The notes under the pieces are model-generated. The model was given only the letters and a program-made list of their open reading frames with translations. It made no database searches and was not told the origin of the DNA. From Serripes groenlandicus (Eukaryota; Mollusca; Bivalvia; Cardiida; Cardiidae), in NCBI GenBank assembly GCA_031761405.1, contig JASEVX010000007.1:27368859-27432858 (forward strand): a DNA stretch of 64,000 nt, read 5' to 3'. Position numbers and translations under genes: made by a program. This document shows positions 1-10,884 of the stretch, piece by piece. Every line of letters starts with the position of its first letter. Position 1 is the stretch's first letter.

Positions 1-2151
1 AGTATTCCGGAGACTTTGTATAGTGCAGCTTCACTCCTGCCTATGCATAGTCAACCTGGGTTTTGTTGGGCTGAGCAACAAAACCCAAATACCGAGGCAC
101 GTCAGGTCACCGGGCAACCGGAGAGGAGTCATTCGTTAATGACGCGACCTTTCACCAGTCAGTCCGGGTTGGACTGGACTGGGCCAGTCAGTCACGTTGC
201 CATGACTAGACCAGGTAGTCGCTCACGTATCTGTGATGCGACAGGGCAAAGGTCCGATTGCAAGGACCCAGCCAGGCAAAAGGTTGATCGTTTAGCACCG
301 ATTCATCCTGGCAGTCAGACTATCTTAATTGATTCGACGACTAGCCAAAATCGCGCGCATGGAGACATGCCGCATCAGGTCAGTAGCCCATTTCGTTATG
401 GTGCTACGGGCCAATCGGTCACGCCTGTGAATACGACACAAACACCAGTGTCTTATGTAAACACAGGCCAACCGAGTAGTAGGGCATTTTTCAATGCCTC
501 GTCTACACTGCCAGACGACTGTGTAAACATGGCGCGTCTAGGCACGGGTTCTGTGGTGATAGACCGAATTGATGCTAATTATCGATCGATCTCTGCTCCA
601 CTACAGAATCAGAATAATTTAAAGCCTGGTGTTGCACCGGGTTCGATTATTCCTCTGTCTTCCATCGGGTATGGGGGTTACGAAAAATCTTTTTCTTCCC
701 CTGGGGGGACAGTGTATGTCGCAAGACAATATGCTGCTCCTCAATACCAGCCACCGGTCCATAATATGGAACCGTTAGGTGTTAGACAGAGATCAACGGC
801 CTACCGGGATCAGCATTACCCATCTCATGGGAATTCACTGCTCTCGGGGGGACACCTACTTGATAGGCAGTCCGATTATAGGCAACCTCGGGATCAGAAT
901 ACATTGCGTCATTCTGTGAACGAGAGGTCGAGACCGTCCCATACGGTTAGTTCGGCCCCGGCAGAAGATTTTGTACGGCCGCCCTCTGCTGCGGAGAGGG
1001 GGCCTGCTTCACAAAATCTTCGGCAGAACATGGATTATTCTGAATTATCCATGTCTGAGTCGGACATTGATCTACCGGTTGGAAGACCGAGTGGTCAACC
1101 TCAGAGGAGTACACACAACCCTACATCTTCGTCTAACGATGATGAGGGAAATAGGTCTCCTTCAGATGAGGAGCCAGCTGTAGAGCGTTGGTCTTTTCAG
1201 CAGGCTATTGACGAAGTATTTCGGGTGGTGCCGAATACTTTATGCCCTAAGGTTGACGCTCCCCCACGTCGGAAAAACCTTTCTAGCCTAGAGGAACTGA
1301 ATGTACAGGCTTTTACGCCAGTGCAATTACTTCCTCAAGCTAACAACTTGGGCAGGTTGTTAGACCAATTGCAGTCGACCAGGTCTCTAGAGGCTTTACC
1401 TTCAGGCTGGTCGGTCCCAGGACCCATTTCTAAGGAATGGGTCAATCCTAAACCGTATTCAACGTCTAAGGAGTTCTTCCCTGTCAAAGTGCCAGCTTTA
1501 GACGGGGATGCAGCTAAACTGGGGTTAACTGCACCCGCTTCTGTTCAAGTCTCTACTAAGATTCTAGAGAAGTGGGAGGCCAGAGCAAGACTGGGTGTAA
1601 TGGTGTCATCTCATGACAACCATTTCGCAGTCGCTCTGTCTTTGTTGTTAAAAGAGGAGAATATCTCTAGCCTAGGGGCTAACAGAATTCTCGAAGCTTT
1701 CGACACAGGCAACAGGCATCTCATGGCACTGAATCTGCAGACCGCCACAGAGATACTGTCCATGAGGAGGGACGCAGTGCTAGCTGCTCCTAACTCATTG
1801 CTAAGTGCTAGCAAGGACAGCCTGAGGGCCGCACCATTGGAGTCGAAACAACTCTTTGATGGAAGGATTGCTGCAGTGACGGTTGCTGATGCGTCAGAAC
1901 AGTCTCGACGCCTTTCGGCGAACGCAGCTAAGGCTTTTGCGCAGGGCCAGAAACGTTCAGCGTATTCTGCGAATGTGGGTAGTTCTAAGAAACCCAACCC
2001 AGCAAAGAAGCCAAAACGGGATGTAAAGGCGTTTCAGCCTAAACAAACCCCTTCCACGGGTCAAAAAGCGGCTAAACCGAAGCGCCCTTATCAGGGTACT
2101 AAGCATCGGCAGCCCGCTAGAGTTAACACGAACCCGAAGCCGCAGCCCTAG
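1..2151 (+). CDS. DIRS gag-like ORF1 (5' partial)
   Basis: The frame is open from base 1, so the true start may lie outside the window; the first in-frame ATG is at 43. About 710 residues are visible, ending in TAG at 2151. The N-terminal two thirds is low-complexity and rich in Ser, Gln, Pro and Arg. Around residues 390-600 the sequence looks more globular. The last 70 residues are strongly basic (many Lys, Pro and Gln), fitting nucleic-acid binding. No CCHC zinc knuckle is seen, which is usual for DIRS ORF1. Assignment as the structural protein rests on position before the RT ORF and on size, not on a recognised motif. Confidence 0.7.
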   Translation, partial: SIPETLYSAASLLPMHSQPGFCWAEQQNPNTEARQVTGQPERSHSLMTRPFTSQSGLDWTGPVSHVAMTRPGSRSRICDATGQRSDCKDPARQKVDRLAPIHPGSQTILIDSTTSQNRAHGDMPHQVSSPFRYGATGQSVTPVNTTQTPVSYVNTGQPSSRAFFNASSTLPDDCVNMARLGTGSVVIDRIDANYRSISAPLQNQNNLKPGVAPGSIIPLSSIGYGGYEKSFSSPGGTVYVARQYAAPQYQPPVHNMEPLGVRQRSTAYRDQHYPSHGNSLLSGGHLLDRQSDYRQPRDQNTLRHSVNERSRPSHTVSSAPAEDFVRPPSAAERGPASQNLRQNMDYSELSMSESDIDLPVGRPSGQPQRSTHNPTSSSNDDEGNRSPSDEEPAVERWSFQQAIDEVFRVVPNTLCPKVDAPPRRKNLSSLEELNVQAFTPVQLLPQANNLGRLLDQLQSTRSLEALPSGWSVPGPISKEWVNPKPYSTSKEFFPVKVPALDGDAAKLGLTAPASVQVSTKILEKWEARARLGVMVSSHDNHFAVALSLLLKEENISSLGANRILEAFDTGNRHLMALNLQTATEILSMRRDAVLAAPNSLLSASKDSLRAAPLESKQLFDGRIAAVTVADASEQSRRLSANAAKAFAQGQKRSAYSANVGSSKKPNPAKKPKRDVKAFQPKQTPSTGQKAAKPKRPYQGTKHRQPARVNTNPKPQP

Positions 2152-2167
2152 GGATTCGCTCCTCTCT

Positions 2168-3259
2168 ATGACAATCCCAAGGTCGGAGATTGCAGTCGGG
2201 GGCCGCCTGTCATTTTTCACGGAGGAGTGGGAAAGTATCACAGAGGATCGTTGGATTTTATCTGTGATACAGGAAGGGTATCTGATTCCCTTCATTTCCC
2301 CCCCTCCTCTGACAAGCGTGCCGATCGACATGTCATCACGTCATCCGGCCATGTCGGAGGTGATTTCATCACTTCTGAAAAAGAATGCCATAGAGAGGGT
2401 TCTCAACCCCAATTCTCGGGGTTTCTACAGCCGTCTTTTTCTTGTTCCGAAGAAAGACGGCAGGTGGAGACCGGTTATAGATTTATCTGCGCTGAATCTA
2501 TTGATTCCGGTCGAGAAATTCAAAATGGAGTCGACCCGCTCCATCCGAGTAGCAATTCGGAAAGGCGACTGGGCGGTCTCTCTAGATCTAACAGACGCCT
2601 ATTATCACATCCCGATAGCGTCCTCCTCGAGGAAATACCTTCGGTTTGTGATAGAGGGAGAAGTGTTCCAATTCAGGGCTCTTCCCTTCGGCCTCAAGTC
2701 CGCCCCTCGAGTGTTTACGAAGATAATCAGTGTTGTGGGAGCCTACCTTCGCAGGAAAGGACCCCAACTTCTTCAATACTTCGACGATTGGCTTCTCCAC
2801 AGGACAGATCGTGTACTTTTACTTCACGATCTGTCCCTAGCCTGGCGGACCATTCTGCGATTGGGTTTAATACCCAACACGCAGAAGTCGGAATTAATTC
2901 CGTCAAAGAGGTTCACGTTCGTGGGTATGACGTTTCTCACCGACTTAGCGGTAATTCAAGTACCTTCGGACAGAGTCGATTCTCTTTTACAGAAAATCGG
3001 TCTCGCACTGGAACAGGCTGCGGTAACAGCCCGATCCATGCTGTCACTTCTGGGTTCCCTGAGTGCAGCAGCCGACCTAGTCTTTCTAGGAAGGCTCCAC
3101 ATGCGACCCCTTCAGTTTCTTTTTCTGTCCCGGTGGCGTCCGTCTGTGGACTCACTGGATCAGGAGATAGCTCTGACGGATTTCTTCAAGTCCCACCTTC
3201 GGTGGTGGCTGGATCCGTTAATCTATCAGCAAGGGGTACCCTTACTCACACCACCTTGA
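2168..3259 (+). CDS. DIRS reverse transcriptase (first part of a frameshifted RT-RNase H ORF)
   Basis: The ATG at 2168 lies 16 nt after the gag stop. RT blocks appear in order: a SRLFLVPKKDGRWRPVIDL segment, then SLDLTDAYYHIPI with the first catalytic Asp, then FRALPFGLKSAPRVFTK, then the YFDD box at about residues 204-207 followed by WLL, which is characteristic of DIRS/Ngaro RTs. The frame ends early at a TGA (3257-3259), just where the RT normally runs into RNase H. The RNase H frame resumes one base out of register, so one base appears lost near 3255-3258. The copy is probably inactive unless frameshifting occurs. Confidence 0.88.
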   Translation: MTIPRSEIAVGGRLSFFTEEWESITEDRWILSVIQEGYLIPFISPPPLTSVPIDMSSRHPAMSEVISSLLKKNAIERVLNPNSRGFYSRLFLVPKKDGRWRPVIDLSALNLLIPVEKFKMESTRSIRVAIRKGDWAVSLDLTDAYYHIPIASSSRKYLRFVIEGEVFQFRALPFGLKSAPRVFTKIISVVGAYLRRKGPQLLQYFDDWLLHRTDRVLLLHDLSLAWRTILRLGLIPNTQKSELIPSKRFTFVGMTFLTDLAVIQVPSDRVDSLLQKIGLALEQAAVTARSMLSLLGSLSAAADLVFLGRLHMRPLQFLFLSRWRPSVDSLDQEIALTDFFKSHLRWWLDPLIYQQGVPLLTPP

Positions 3260-4145
3260 TCTGTACCTATTTACAGATGCCAGTGCTGCGGGTTGGGGAG
3301 CTCATTTAGAGCCGCAGGGCCTAACAGCCCAGGGCCTAACAGCCCAGGGCATGTGGACAGCGGAGGAGAAGTGTTTTCACATAAACAACTTGGAACTGAG
3401 GGCAGTCCTGCTAGCCCTCAATCAGTTCGCTGCCTCCGTTGCGAACAAAACTGTTTTGTTGTCGACGGACAATACTACTGTTGTGTCGTACATTCGCAGG
3501 CAAGGAGGAACGCACTCCCATCTTCTCTTTTTAGAGACTTGGAAGTTACTCCTTTGGTGTCAGGCGACGTCGTTAGTACTTCTAGTAAAACACGTCCCAG
3601 GTCGTCTAAATGTCTTAGCAGACAGTCTATCCCGCCAGAACAAAATTCTTCCGGCGGAATGGACATTGAACCAGAGTGTGTTGAACTCAGTGTTCATGCG
3701 GATCGGGACACCCCTGGTGGATCTTTTCGCCACCAGAGTCAATCATCGGCTGCCACTTTATGTATCCCCGATGTACGATCCTGCAGCTTGGGCAGTGGAC
3801 GCACTGACCCTCGATTGGAACCTCCTGTTCGGGTATGCGTTTCCCCCGTTCATACTGGTTCCGATCGTACTTCAAAAGGTTCTTCGCTCGCAACAGTGCA
3901 AAATACAGCACCCTGTTGGCCCCAGAGGTCGTGGTTCAGCGACCTCCTGGCCTGTCTCTCGGCAAATCCAATACGACTTCCTATTCGAGAAGACGTACTG
4001 TTTCAGCAACCAGGTCGGCGTCTTCATCCCAACCTGGCAATGCTACATCTTCACGCCTGGACATTATCAAGCGTTCTGTCCGAGAGAGAAACTTTTCTCA
4101 AAAAGTTGCCTCTCGTATCGCACAATCAAGAAGACGATCCACTAG
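3258..4145 (+). pseudogene. DIRS RNase H domain and C-terminal part of the RT polyprotein (frame-shifted from RT)
   Basis: The reading frame continues that of the RT but one base out of register. It begins in the segment leading to FTDAS (first catalytic Asp codon at 3276). NLELRA supplies the Glu (3393), STDNT the next Asp (3468) and VLADSLSR the last Asp (3621), so the RNase H active-site set is present. After RNase H comes the LVDLFATR...LPLYVSP segment that follows RNase H in many DIRS/Ngaro elements. A 15 bp direct duplication (about 3317-3349) adds five codons without breaking frame. No DNA adenine methylase-like domain is seen. The end overlaps the recombinase ORF by about 310 bp in another frame. 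Confidence 0.82.
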
Positions 4146-5118
4146 AATCGTTTATGATTCCAAGTGGAGAGTTTTCTCAGATTGGTGTGGTACAAGGTCG
4201 GTCAATCCGGAGTGTCCCTCTGTAACTCGGATTGCCGATTTCCTTCTTTTTCTTTTCGAAGAAAAACAACTGGCAATTAGTACGGTGAAAGGCTACCGTT
4301 CTATGTTATCGAACACGTTTAAGTTCATTGGGGGAGAGAGTATCGGTTCAAATCCGTTTCTCTCGGAACTTATACGCTCGTTCGAATTAGAGAAACCCGT
4401 TTGTAGGAGTTTAACTCCAAAATGGGATTTGTCTTGCGTCCTTTGGTCGCTTACTAGAGCTCCATACGAGCCTCTAGTATCGGCGTCTTTAAAGTTTCTA
4501 ACTTATAAAACCGTCTTTCTTTTAGCTTTCGCTACAGCTCGTCGAAGGAGCGAATTACATGCTCTTTCAGTAGAAACAGGGCACATCAGATTCAATGAGT
4601 CTGATGGCTCTTTTACTCTACTCTGTCAACCGGGGTTCCTGGCTAAAAACCAGTTACCTTCGGTTTCACCTTCGCCGATCACAGTTCCCAGCCTTTCGGC
4701 GACCTGTGGTCCTTCTGATTCCGACAGAACCCTTTGTCCCGTTAGGTCTCTTAAGCATTATCTTAAGAGAGTTGAAGGGACTCGGGGTCGGAGAAAGAGG
4801 TTATTTCTTCCTCTTATAGGTTGTAAAGATATTTCGGCGGCATCTATTTCCCGCTGGATATCTATTACTATAAAATTAGCTTATAAAGACCTGTCTAGTC
4901 GAGATCTCTCGTTTCTGCGGATTCGTCCGCACGAGGTTAGAGCTCTCTCTACAAGTTGGGCATTCTCTAATAATGTTCCTCTTGAAGAGATTCTTCAAGC
5001 GGCAGTATGGAAGTCGCAATCTACCTTTTCGTCTTTCTACTTACGTTCTATGGCTAGTCAGTCAGATAACTTGTTCTCTCTGGGTCCCCTTGTGGCTTCT
5101 CAGCGAGTTGTTCGCTAA
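3835..5118 (+). CDS. DIRS tyrosine recombinase (YR)
   Basis: A 427-residue ORF overlaps the end of the RNase H frame. Recombinase landmarks are present: a SAM-like N-terminal core-binding segment (about residues 100-185), box I Arg in ATARRRSEL (Arg 237), the H-x-x-R motif in RPHEVRA (His 366, Arg 369), Trp 392 in place of the second His (common in DIRS YRs), and the nucleophile Tyr 402 in SFYLRSM. The enzyme would integrate the circular DNA form. The start is uncertain: the first 90 residues are Ser/Arg-rich and translation may begin downstream of 3835. The frame is intact, in contrast to the broken RT-RNase H frame. Confidence 0.88.
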   Translation: MRFPRSYWFRSYFKRFFARNSAKYSTLLAPEVVVQRPPGLSLGKSNTTSYSRRRTVSATRSASSSQPGNATSSRLDIIKRSVRERNFSQKVASRIAQSRRRSTRIVYDSKWRVFSDWCGTRSVNPECPSVTRIADFLLFLFEEKQLAISTVKGYRSMLSNTFKFIGGESIGSNPFLSELIRSFELEKPVCRSLTPKWDLSCVLWSLTRAPYEPLVSASLKFLTYKTVFLLAFATARRRSELHALSVETGHIRFNESDGSFTLLCQPGFLAKNQLPSVSPSPITVPSLSATCGPSDSDRTLCPVRSLKHYLKRVEGTRGRRKRLFLPLIGCKDISAASISRWISITIKLAYKDLSSRDLSFLRIRPHEVRALSTSWAFSNNVPLEEILQAAVWKSQSTFSSFYLRSMASQSDNLFSLGPLVASQRVVR

Positions 5119-5650
5119 TTATTATAATCCAACACATAAATAAAGTGAATACTGATTGAAACTGTATTCAATCTCCACTATCACTTTATACTACCGTTGG
5201 AATCAAGTATGTTTGTTCTGAAAAATATGGAATAATATACTACTACGTACCTGGAACGACAGTAAGTATTGGTCGAACCTCCCGTCCTATGCTACGAAGT
5301 CATCAGGTATTAAATGACTGGTAATGTATTTTTGATATAAAAATGAAGTTTTTTAAAGTAAAACATATTTTTATTAGAAAATACTTACCAGTCATTTATA
5401 GAGTCCCACCTCCCAGCCCCGCGTCGTCACCAATACTTAACGGTGAATGAAAAGTGACTACCCGCTCACGTGCGCGCCTGTACTTCCGGGCGGCCGTGTA
5501 TGTCACGGATACGTGAGGGATATGCTAACGTGGGCGTTTTTTTTGGATAATTAAGGTGTATAGAGATGATATATCAGGTATTAAATGACTGGTAAGTATT
5601 TTCTAATAAAAATATGTTTTACTTTAAAAAAACTTCATTTTTGACACAAA
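5119..5650. repeat. 3' terminal region of the DIRS element with inverted and direct repeats
   Basis: A block at about 5338-5395 is the reverse complement of about 5583-5645, nearly without mismatch. The sequence ATCAGGTATTAAATGACTGG occurs directly at both about 5303 and 5574, and its inverse half recurs at 5386-5398. A second nested inverted pair (AGTATTGGT near 5265, ACCAATACT near 5431) flanks the inner palindrome. A GC-rich stretch (5401-5535) separates the arms. This matches a DIRS right end plus internal complementary region. Confirmation needs the left end, which is outside the window. Confidence 0.6.
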
Positions 5651-7035
5651 AAACATTGAATAAAAAAGTAGAAATGTTTTGCTTGTGTACCTGTATCTCA
5701 TTTATTTTCCATCAGTTTTTAAAACAATTGTCTGCCGTTTTTTAAGGCTGTAAAAATAAAGTTGAAAGAATTTATAGAATCAAGACCATCAATTTCTCAG
5801 AAATCACTTAAACCTTTGCAACATACACTTATGTCCTTTGATTCATCAACTTTTGAAAACACTGTAAGGGAGAAATTGATGCTTATTTGATGTAATTTCT
5901 TCTTTTGCCCCATTTTTTTTTACTCAATTCAATAATCAAACTTTTTTCCATATTTTGGCTGGCCGTCTGCTCCAGATTTGTATGTCAATGAAAGAGTGAA
6001 AACTGTGGATGCCCCCCTTTTTAAATGTCACAGATCCCCCCTGATGCTGTTTTTCAGGATTTTGTATAATTAAGTTGGTATTCACTGGGGTATGTAACAT
6101 TAAGATGACTGTCTCTAGTCATTGGTAAATTAGATAGGATTGCGACACACTCCGGCAAAGCGTCGCGTATATATTTTCTTGTCTATTGTATTAATATTTT
6201 CTTTGTGAAATATGCATGGCGTAAACAAATTTATTAACCTTATTCATTTATTTAAATTCTTAACTGCTTTAGTTCTTTTTGTTCCACAATGTTTTCAAAA
6301 GACATCTGATACAGAGACTTCAAAAGTTGTCAGTATCATGGAAAAGGTACAAGAAATCTGCAACAGATGATTTTGAAAATACCTATGCAAATTAAACTAA
6401 AGCAATTTCATTTTTTGTCACAATGTTTTCAAAAGTCGTCTGCTGCAGCTGCTCCGATTTGATTCTGCGGGTAGAAAAGGGGTAAACTCTCAGTTATATC
6501 TTTAACCCATGACCTGATATAATTATGCTGTATTAATTATAAATATTTGATTGACATAAATTGGCAAATTTATTGAACATAATTCATGCCCAGTGCATCT
6601 TGATTCGTAGACATAATTGATATTGTTTGCCCTTTCTGTCTGTGGCAAAAACTTTTATCAAAGACCATAACTTTTTTATCTGATTGTGATAATGCTTTCA
6701 TGCATGTGTATTCCTTATGACGAGAACTTTCTATTTACACAGTTAAAAAAGATTTGTGTCACATTTCAGTGCTTTTTGTTGCATATCATGAATTTGCAGT
6801 TTTACAGAAAGTCGTTATTTTCAAGGAAAAGCAAAATGAAGGGAAAAACTGTATTAATTGAAGTGAATAATTATATAATAAGCACAATTGATGCTCTACT
6901 GAGGTCCATGTTCAAGAACTTTATGGGAAAAAGACAATCAACTGTTACATTGATTGCTTTCCCTATCGCCACATTGTTTTCAACTGAATTTGATGATTAT
7001 ACTACCATTTTTAGCTGGCCTGAGTAGAAAGTGCT
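5650..7035. other. Non-genic AT-rich stretch
   Basis: No convincing exon was found. The only sizeable ORF (6686-7027, 113 codons) is AT-rich with no recognised motif. A degenerate TTAA-MITE half lies at about 6290-6487 (contains GTCGTCTGCTGCAG). The missing first exon of the synaptophysin-like gene could be here or further upstream, but I could not identify it. Confidence 0.5.
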
Positions 7036-9407
7036 TATAAGGTGGGTAATTGTAATTGCCCTTTGTCCATTGTCTGTTGTGAATCGTCCGTCCTCCATCA
7101 ACATCTTTTCCTATGTAAGCAGTGGGTCAGTTAGGATGAAACTTCACAGAAAGCATCCTCTCAATGTCCTCATCTAAATTCCGTGAGTTTCAGTCAGTCA
7201 GGCTTATGTCATGGCAAATTGTCCGTTGTGCGTCTCTAAGATTCCTTCACTGACTGTGTTCACTGACCTATCAACCATGTGTCAATATGCAAGATGAATA
7301 ACTCCATATTCATGTCAATTAAATCTCTGCCTTTTTAATTGCTATACTGAAAACGTTAAAAAACTTCTGCGAAAGTATCTGGCCAATTTCTAAATAATTG
7401 TTCTGTGGGTAATCTCTACCAGATTTCTTGAAGCGATGTTGATTGGTTAAAAAAAAACATGGCTTCCAGAGGGCGAGGCTGTTTTGCCTCATATGACTTT
7501 ATCGAAAACTGAAAGTATCAGACTGATTATCAAATAAATTTGTAAACATATTCCTTGGGTGAACCTCTACCTGATTCCATCAAGACATGTCTACCAGAGT
7601 GTATGATTTAGCAAAATATTTTTGATTTCGAAATACTAACTGGTACATATATCAATAACTTTCGAAGCCTTTATCCAATCATCACCAAATTTAGTCAGAA
7701 TGTGTATGGGCATACTGGCATAGTATCTCAAACAAGTTCTACAACCAGCCATATTGCTCAAGTCACTCTAGAGTTATCGCCCTTTAATGACAGAAATTAC
7801 CTAAAATCGGTCTTGTCCTATCAATAACTTAAAAAGCCTTTGTCCTGTCACCACTAAATTTGGTCAGAATGTGTATTCGCAAAATATCTGGGACAAGTTC
7901 AATTACCAGCCATAAAGCTTCATTCACAGGAGAGTTATTGCCCTTTAATTATAGAAATTACCTCTAATCGATCTTGTCCCATCATAAAAGTTTTGAAGCT
8001 TTTATCCAATCACCAAATTAAGTCAGATTGTGTATGGGTATAATATCTTAGACAAGTGCTATTATCAGCCATATCGCTTGAGTCATTGTTTTTGATCATA
8101 ACCAATTTAGACAATATGTTGATGGGCAGAATATCTTGGTGAGGTTCGATAACTAACCACGTTATCTTAGTCACTCCACACTTATATCCCTCGAAATGGC
8201 CAAGACTATATCAACAGTGTCTGCTCTCTAAATTTGCCTGACGTACAACCAATTATCACTATACTTGGTCTTAAAAAAATAGGACGGGCGTATTTTGTGA
8301 CATTTTTGCGCTCTTGTTTAATTGTTTAACTTAAAGATTCTTAATTGTTAAGTTTTTGCATGCAACTTAAATTAAGAGTCTATATCAGTATTTACTTGAT
8401 GCATGATATTGACACTTTCTTCAACCCTACCCAACTATCACACATATGTAGATTATCAAGTTAAATCAATTTATCCTGCATTTTATGCAAGTTATGGCCC
8501 TTTTTAACTTAGAAATTCTGGTTAAGGTTGGTTTTGCATGCAACTTGAATTAATAGTCCATATCTCAGTATTTACTTGATGCATTACTTTGACACTTTAT
8601 ATAATGCTTCCCAACTACCACACCTATGAAAATAAACAAGTTTGATAACTCGATCCTGTATTTAATGCAAATTATGGCCCTTTTTGACTTAGAACGTTTA
8701 AGTTTTCGTACAACTAAATTAAGAGTCCATATCTCAGTATTAACTTGATTCATTGCATTGCAACTTGATACAACCCTACCCAACTATCACACTTATGTAG
8801 ATTACCAAGTTAGATAACTTTATCCAGCATCTCATGCAAGTAATGGCCCTTTAAATATTACTTAAAAATTTTGGTAAAAGTTTTGCATGCAACTACATTA
8901 AGAGACCATATCTTAGTAACTACTTGATGAATTGCATTGAATCTTTATACAACCGTTCCCAACCATCACACCTATGTAAACAATAAAGTATGATAACTCT
9001 ATCCAGTATATTTAGTAAATTATGGCCCTTTTCAGCTCGACTATTCGAAGAATATGAGAGCCATACTACTCACCTTGGTGTCAGTGTCCACGTCACACTT
9101 TGGTTAAGGTTTTGCATGCAAGTACTTAAATACTACATGTATTGCATTGAAACTTTCTACAACCCTACTAAACTATCACACCGATGTAGATTATGAAGTA
9201 TGATAACTCTATCCTGCATTTTATACAAGTTATGGCCCTTTTTTACTTAGAAATTCTGGTTGCGTGCAACTAAATTAAGAGTCCATATCTCAGTATTTAC
9301 TTGATGCATTGCATTGAAACTTTATACAAACCTACCCAAGCATCACACCTATGTAGATTATCAGGTTAGATAACTCTATCCTGCATTTTATGCAAGTTAT
9401 GGACCTT
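7036..9407 (+). repeat. Molluscan dispersed repeat with two internal tandem arrays
   Basis: The head at about 7036-7250 (GCCCTTTGTCCATTGTCTGT, then GATGAAACTTCACAGAAAGC) is shared with copies at 9408, 21075, 22568, 25884 and 26868. Between 7660 and 8170 about four diverged units of about 150 bp carry TTTGGTCAGAATGTGTAT. Between about 8330 and 9407 about six units of 170-200 bp carry GCATGCAACTTAAATTAAG and CAAGTTATGGCCCTTTTT. A CGCTCTTGTTTA end motif sits near 8311. No protein is encoded. It may be the remains of a non-autonomous DNA transposon or Helitron with satellite-like internal repeats. Confidence 0.55.
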
Positions 9408-10150
9408 TTTAGCTCACCTGAGCTTTGCTCAATGTGAGTTATTGTGATCGCCTTTTGTCCGGCGTCTGTCGTGCGTCAACTTCTTCTACTCAGTAACCAG
9501 TGGGTCAATTGGGATGAAACTTCACAGAATGCATCCTCTCATTGACCTCAACAGATTTCCTTAAATTTTTTGGGATCCATGCAGAATTCTGGTTTCCATG
9601 GCAACGCAATGAAAACAACTTCAACATTTTTTTTCTCCCAAACTGGTAGGCAGATTTTCAAATAATTTTGTAGAAATGTTCCTTGGATGACCCTCTATCA
9701 GATTCCTTTAAGCCATGTTGATTGGTCAAAAAACATGGCTGCCAGGGGGGGGCGGGGCTATTTTGCCTTATATGGCTATAGTGAAAACTTAAAAAATCTT
9801 CTCCTCCGAAAGTGTCAGGCCGATTTTAAAATAATTTGGTAGAAATGTTCCTTGGATGACCCTCTATCAGATTCCTTCAAGCCATGTTGATTGGTCGAAA
9901 AACATGGCTGCCAGTGGACAGGGCTATTTTGCCACATATGGCTATAGTGAAAACTTAAAAAATCTTCTTCTCCCAAACTGGTGGGCAGATTTTCAAATAA
10001 TTTTGTAGAAATGTTCCTTGGATGACCCTCTATCAGATTCCTTCAAGCTGTGTTGATTGGTCGAAAAACATGGCCGCCAGGGGGGCGAGGCTCTTTTTTC
10101 CTTATTTGGCTATAGTGAAAACTTAAAAAAATCTTCTTCTCCGAAAGTGT
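9408..10150 (+). repeat. Molluscan AGCTCACCTGAGC repeat with about 166 bp tandem units
   Basis: It begins TTAGCTCACCTGAGCTTTGC, the head of a repeat I recall from many molluscs. From about 9635 there are three units of 166-168 bp, each containing CAAATAATTTTGTAGAAATG, ATGTTGATTGGTCGAAAAAC and GGCTATAGTGAAAACTTAAA. Units restart near 9635, 9801, 9967 and 10135. The last unit runs directly into half of a CGAGGGCTTGG MITE. The same unit recurs at 21280-21610 and, inverted, at 50930-51320. Confidence 0.65.
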
Positions 10151-10288
10151 CAGAACGAGCAATGGCACCTAAATTTCCGTTGTTTACCAAGAAAAATGAT
10201 TTAACGCTTTTAAGACTTTATGGCGAAGTGATTAACCTTGGTAAAAAAGTACCAATTTCAGTTACAATCGTTTCACACCAAGCCCTCG
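10151..10288 (+). mobile_element. MITE-C (CGAGGGCTTGG family), right half only
   Basis: It runs from the central palindrome (CAGAACGAGCAATGGCACCT) to the terminal inverted repeat end CCAAGCCCTCG. It matches the right halves of the complete copies at 41118 and 57287. The left half is absent and replaced by the 166 bp tandem repeat. Confidence 0.7.
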
Positions 10289-10369
10289 ATATGCAGTTGA
10301 CAACTGAAAATATTCGGGCAAAAATATGGCAAATCTTTATAAATGATAGTTTATTCATTGAATTGAGTT

Positions 10370-10490
10370 GAAAACATTGTAGCAAAAGTATAAAAAATCG
10401 CGCATTTTAACCAAATAATCATTTCACATAATACCTTCAAAGTCTCCTGCTGCAGATGTGTTAATAGTCATCTGTAGGAAAGGGTAAACT
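10370..10490 (+). mobile_element. Degenerate TTAA-MITE fragment
   Basis: Contains GAAAACATTGTAGCAAAAG, CTCCTGCTGCAGATG and GGAAAGGGTAAA. These are recognisable internal and right-end pieces of the TTAA-MITE family, heavily decayed. Confidence 0.5.
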
Positions 10491-10884
10491 AGATTCTAAT
10501 TTATTGGAATAAGACCTTCTCTGTTCAGATTGGTTCCAGTTTGATCATCTAAATGACAGTTAATTTGGTGGACTCCCACCAGGGGGATTTAACCCTTTAT
10601 CCCTCACCCTGGTATAGACGTTTGGAAATTGCTTTCTTGCAGGTTACGGTACTTTTGAAAACGTTGTTGGAAATGGATAAAGTGTTCAAATAACGCAATT
10701 TTCTATATTCCATCAATCTTCTCCACTGTCAATCAACGCTATTCCAGTTTACCATATGATGCAACTTTTCAATCACCTCTGATGTCTGTATGTCCATCCT
10801 TCTGTCAACAGATTTCATTGAAAGATTTATAGAAAATCTGTTATATCAAGAGCATAAAGCCTTTGAAAGCACAAACACTATTTT

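Larger units (their letters stand above)
1..5650 (+). mobile_element. DIRS-type (tyrosine recombinase) retrotransposon, 5' end outside window
   Basis: Three ORFs in DIRS order are seen on one strand: a gag-like ORF (to 2151), reverse transcriptase plus RNase H (2168-4145, one frameshift) and a tyrosine recombinase (3835-5118, overlapping the RNase H frame). There is no integrase or protease. A DIRS element replicates through a circular DNA intermediate that its recombinase inserts, so it makes no target duplication. The 3' segment 5119-5650 contains inverted and direct copies of a 60-70 bp block, as expected for a DIRS terminal repeat plus internal complementary region. The left terminus lies before base 1, so repeat topology (DIRS, PAT or Ngaro) cannot be fixed. 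The right boundary near 5650 is an estimate. Confidence 0.88.

Noticed and set aside
2227..3309. 360-codon ORF overlapping the RT ORF in another frame
   Set aside because: Shadow of the RT; Ser/Arg-rich with no motif, while the other frame carries all RT motifs.
6686..7027. 113-codon ORF upstream of the synaptophysin-like gene
   Set aside because: Composition matches non-coding DNA and it lacks a synaptophysin N-terminal motif.
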